This document shows positions 62,495-64,000 of a stretch of DNA of 64,000 bases, piece by piece. The position numbers and the translations under genes were made by a program. This DNA comes from Prosopocoilus inquinatus (taxonomy: Eukaryota > Arthropoda > Insecta > Coleoptera > Lucanidae). Within the stretch, counting starts at the first letter, position 1, and the number at the start of each line of letters is the position of its first letter. Location: the NCBI GenBank assembly GCA_036172665.1, contig CM069872.1, forward strand, positions 22,423,001 through 22,487,000. The letters run 5' to 3'. The notes under the pieces are model-generated. The model saw only the letters and a list, made by a program, of their open reading frames with translations, ran no database searches and had not been told where the DNA came from.

Positions 62495-63109
62495 GGTAAA
62501 ATTTACATTAATCTCCAAATTGCACACACATAAAAATTTTTGGGATTAATTATAATCTGCATAATCGGTGTTAAATATGGATAAAGTTTTGCCTAAAAAG
62601 TAGAAAATGTTTATCTAATTTGGAGTTATTGTTGTCTTTTTCCGACTAAATTGTGTCTGAAAGTGAATATTTACTCCAACAACGAAAAGTTCTAGTCCTA
62701 CTTTTACACGGTGAATATGCAAACTCCGTTTGTTTTATCTCCACAAACGGATGGACGCGTGGAAACACCAAAAAAGTGTTCCCTGGCGTCCAAAGTGTTA
62801 GAATTAACTCCAGATTTTTATCATTGCATTAGTAAACACGTGAATTCATTTAAAAAAAGTACATGATGTTCCATGTATGCTCAAAGCAAGTGTGGAAGCA
62901 GGAACAAATTTGTTTATATACTGTGATTTAGAAATGTATCCCAATATTCTCTGGGTAAATAGAACATCGAAAAATAATAATTCCAGAAATTTTATAAATT
63001 TTCTTCCAAAAATAGATAATAGGGGAGTTATAAGCCCTGAAAGAGAAGTGGAAAATATTGTTTTTTTGCCAATATCTTTTGGATCCTTTAAGTTATCAAA
63101 CTAATATGT

Positions 63110-63520
63110 TAAACTTAGGTATTAGGCGCCTAACTGCGCATTATCGATATATTTATCAGATCCTCCCTTCTTTTTAAGGGGTATTTTGCACAGGTAGCTT
63201 TCAGTATTTTATCCCTAACTTTTTATTTTCTACATATTTTTTTATTTTTTATTTAGATATCATGGCAATAAAAATTATTATTAAATGTGCTGTCTACTTT
63301 GGGTTAAACGAGTAAACTTAATTTCCAAGGGACAAGATGAGAAATTTGTTTTATTTTTAAATCGTGATATAGATATGCGTTTCATAGACCCTGTTAAACT
63401 TGCGGCCCACAAAAGTTTTTAAGCACAAAATCGCGTATGATTGCAGTTCGACGTAAAAAACAATTACAAGATAAGTTTACTTAGTTTAATTATTATTATT
63501 ATTTTTATAAAATTTTACAT
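63110..63520. other. No gene seen
   Basis: AT-rich DNA; nothing recognised. Confidence 0.35.
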
Positions 63521-63527
63521 AATACTA

Positions 63528-63719
63528 AGGCTAGTTTACATTACCTGATTATGCATTCAATTTTCAGTTTCGAGTAGCTCAAACGTGATATTTTTGCCTT
63601 TACACTATTCGATTTTCTGAATAGAAAATCGAGAGACGCTAGTGTCATTCGAGACAAACTCGAATATAAAATTGAACAGAACAATCAAATACAAAAATCG
63701 AAAAATGTGAACTAGCCTT
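63528..63719. mobile_element. MITE, ~192 bp
   Basis: AGGCTAGTTTACATT at the left is inverted as AATGTGAACTAGCCT at the right. Interior carries further inverted pieces (ATTCGATTTTCTGAATAGAA, ATCGAG/CTCGAA). Target duplication is ambiguous because the flanks are themselves palindromic (ACTAA / TTAGT). Confidence 0.65.
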
Positions 63720-64000
63720 TAGTTATGACGAACTTATATTATACATTACTAAAAATAAAACATTTAGCTGGGTATCAGTTAGTTTTATTGTTGTCAATTT
63801 GTTAATATTCATAAGGTCTGCTTGTTTGCTGCACTTGCACTAGTGCACACTCAGAGTACCTTCATTTCATAATAATGTATGACATTAAAACAAGATGTAA
63901 AAAATATTGTCTATGTTTTAACAGATTAAAAATTAGTCCCTTTAACATAGAAATGTAGAAACATGTAGAAATAGAAAAGGTAAATAGGATGTTTAATTTT

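Noticed and set aside
1..64000. Single-copy host protein-coding gene
   Set aside because: All recognisable coding sequence belongs to mobile or viral elements; the unassigned pieces near 57.9-58.5 kb are too weak to claim as host genes.

Overview
The window is AT-rich eukaryotic DNA built almost entirely of nested and decayed transposable elements. The mix is typical of an insect genome: BEL/Pao, Ty3/gypsy-like, jockey/R1-like LINEs, mariner/Tc1, P element, hAT, PIF/Harbinger and a Maverick/Polinton-like viral element. Short GT-AG introns, CCHC gag knuckles, a TATA/TCAGT core promoter and insect-type transposases all fit an arthropod. I could not fix the order or species. No convincing single-copy host gene was found.

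Layout: 1-3.4 kb holds hAT, pogo, LINE and Tc1 fragments and a TA-flanked MITE. A PIF/Harbinger element (4148-26016, TSD TAA) is split by an 18,040-bp Maverick/adintovirus-like element (6077-24116, 6-bp TSD TTTAAT). The left part of that element (7.06-12.39 kb) is a compact, single-strand cluster of eight viral-type genes: a PC4-like ssDNA-binding protein, a PLA2-bearing capsid protein, an adenain-like protease (broken), a penton-like protein, a small basic protein, a double-jelly-roll-type major capsid candidate, and two unassigned proteins. Its right 11 kb has no gene I can recognise apart from a decayed BEL/Pao pol and fold-back repeats. No PolB, rve integrase or packaging ATPase is visible. 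Both termini carry a perfect 39-bp-arm hairpin followed by repeat arrays; the right array is dense in TCAAGGTCA.

26-46 kb is a graveyard: LINE RTs, a near-complete 1.3-kb mariner-like element (28254-29552), a Tc1-like DDE gene split by a tRNA-derived SINE, a second mariner-like transposase, a gypsy gag-protease piece with LTR-like DNA, a ~182-bp tandem satellite, a P-element pseudogene and an R1-like ORF1. 46303-50682 is a TTAA-flanked transposon coding a Mutator-type domain plus YqaJ nuclease, interrupted by a solo LTR with exact 5-bp TSD. 51595-53712 is a hAT element with an open 505-codon transposase, inserted in an older hAT. 56.2-57.9 kb is another mariner-like element. 59040-61835 is a near-intact PIF/Harbinger whose two genes lie on opposite strands with interlocking exons. 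A THAP-like exon and a MITE close the window.

Gene interplay: within the viral element the genes look like a virion module (capsid, penton, membrane-penetration PLA2, maturation protease), transcribed from one promoter and needing splicing. The two Harbinger elements each pair a DDE transposase with a MADF/Myb-type DNA-binding partner. Coordinates of decayed elements are approximate; all family calls come from reading motifs, not from searches.
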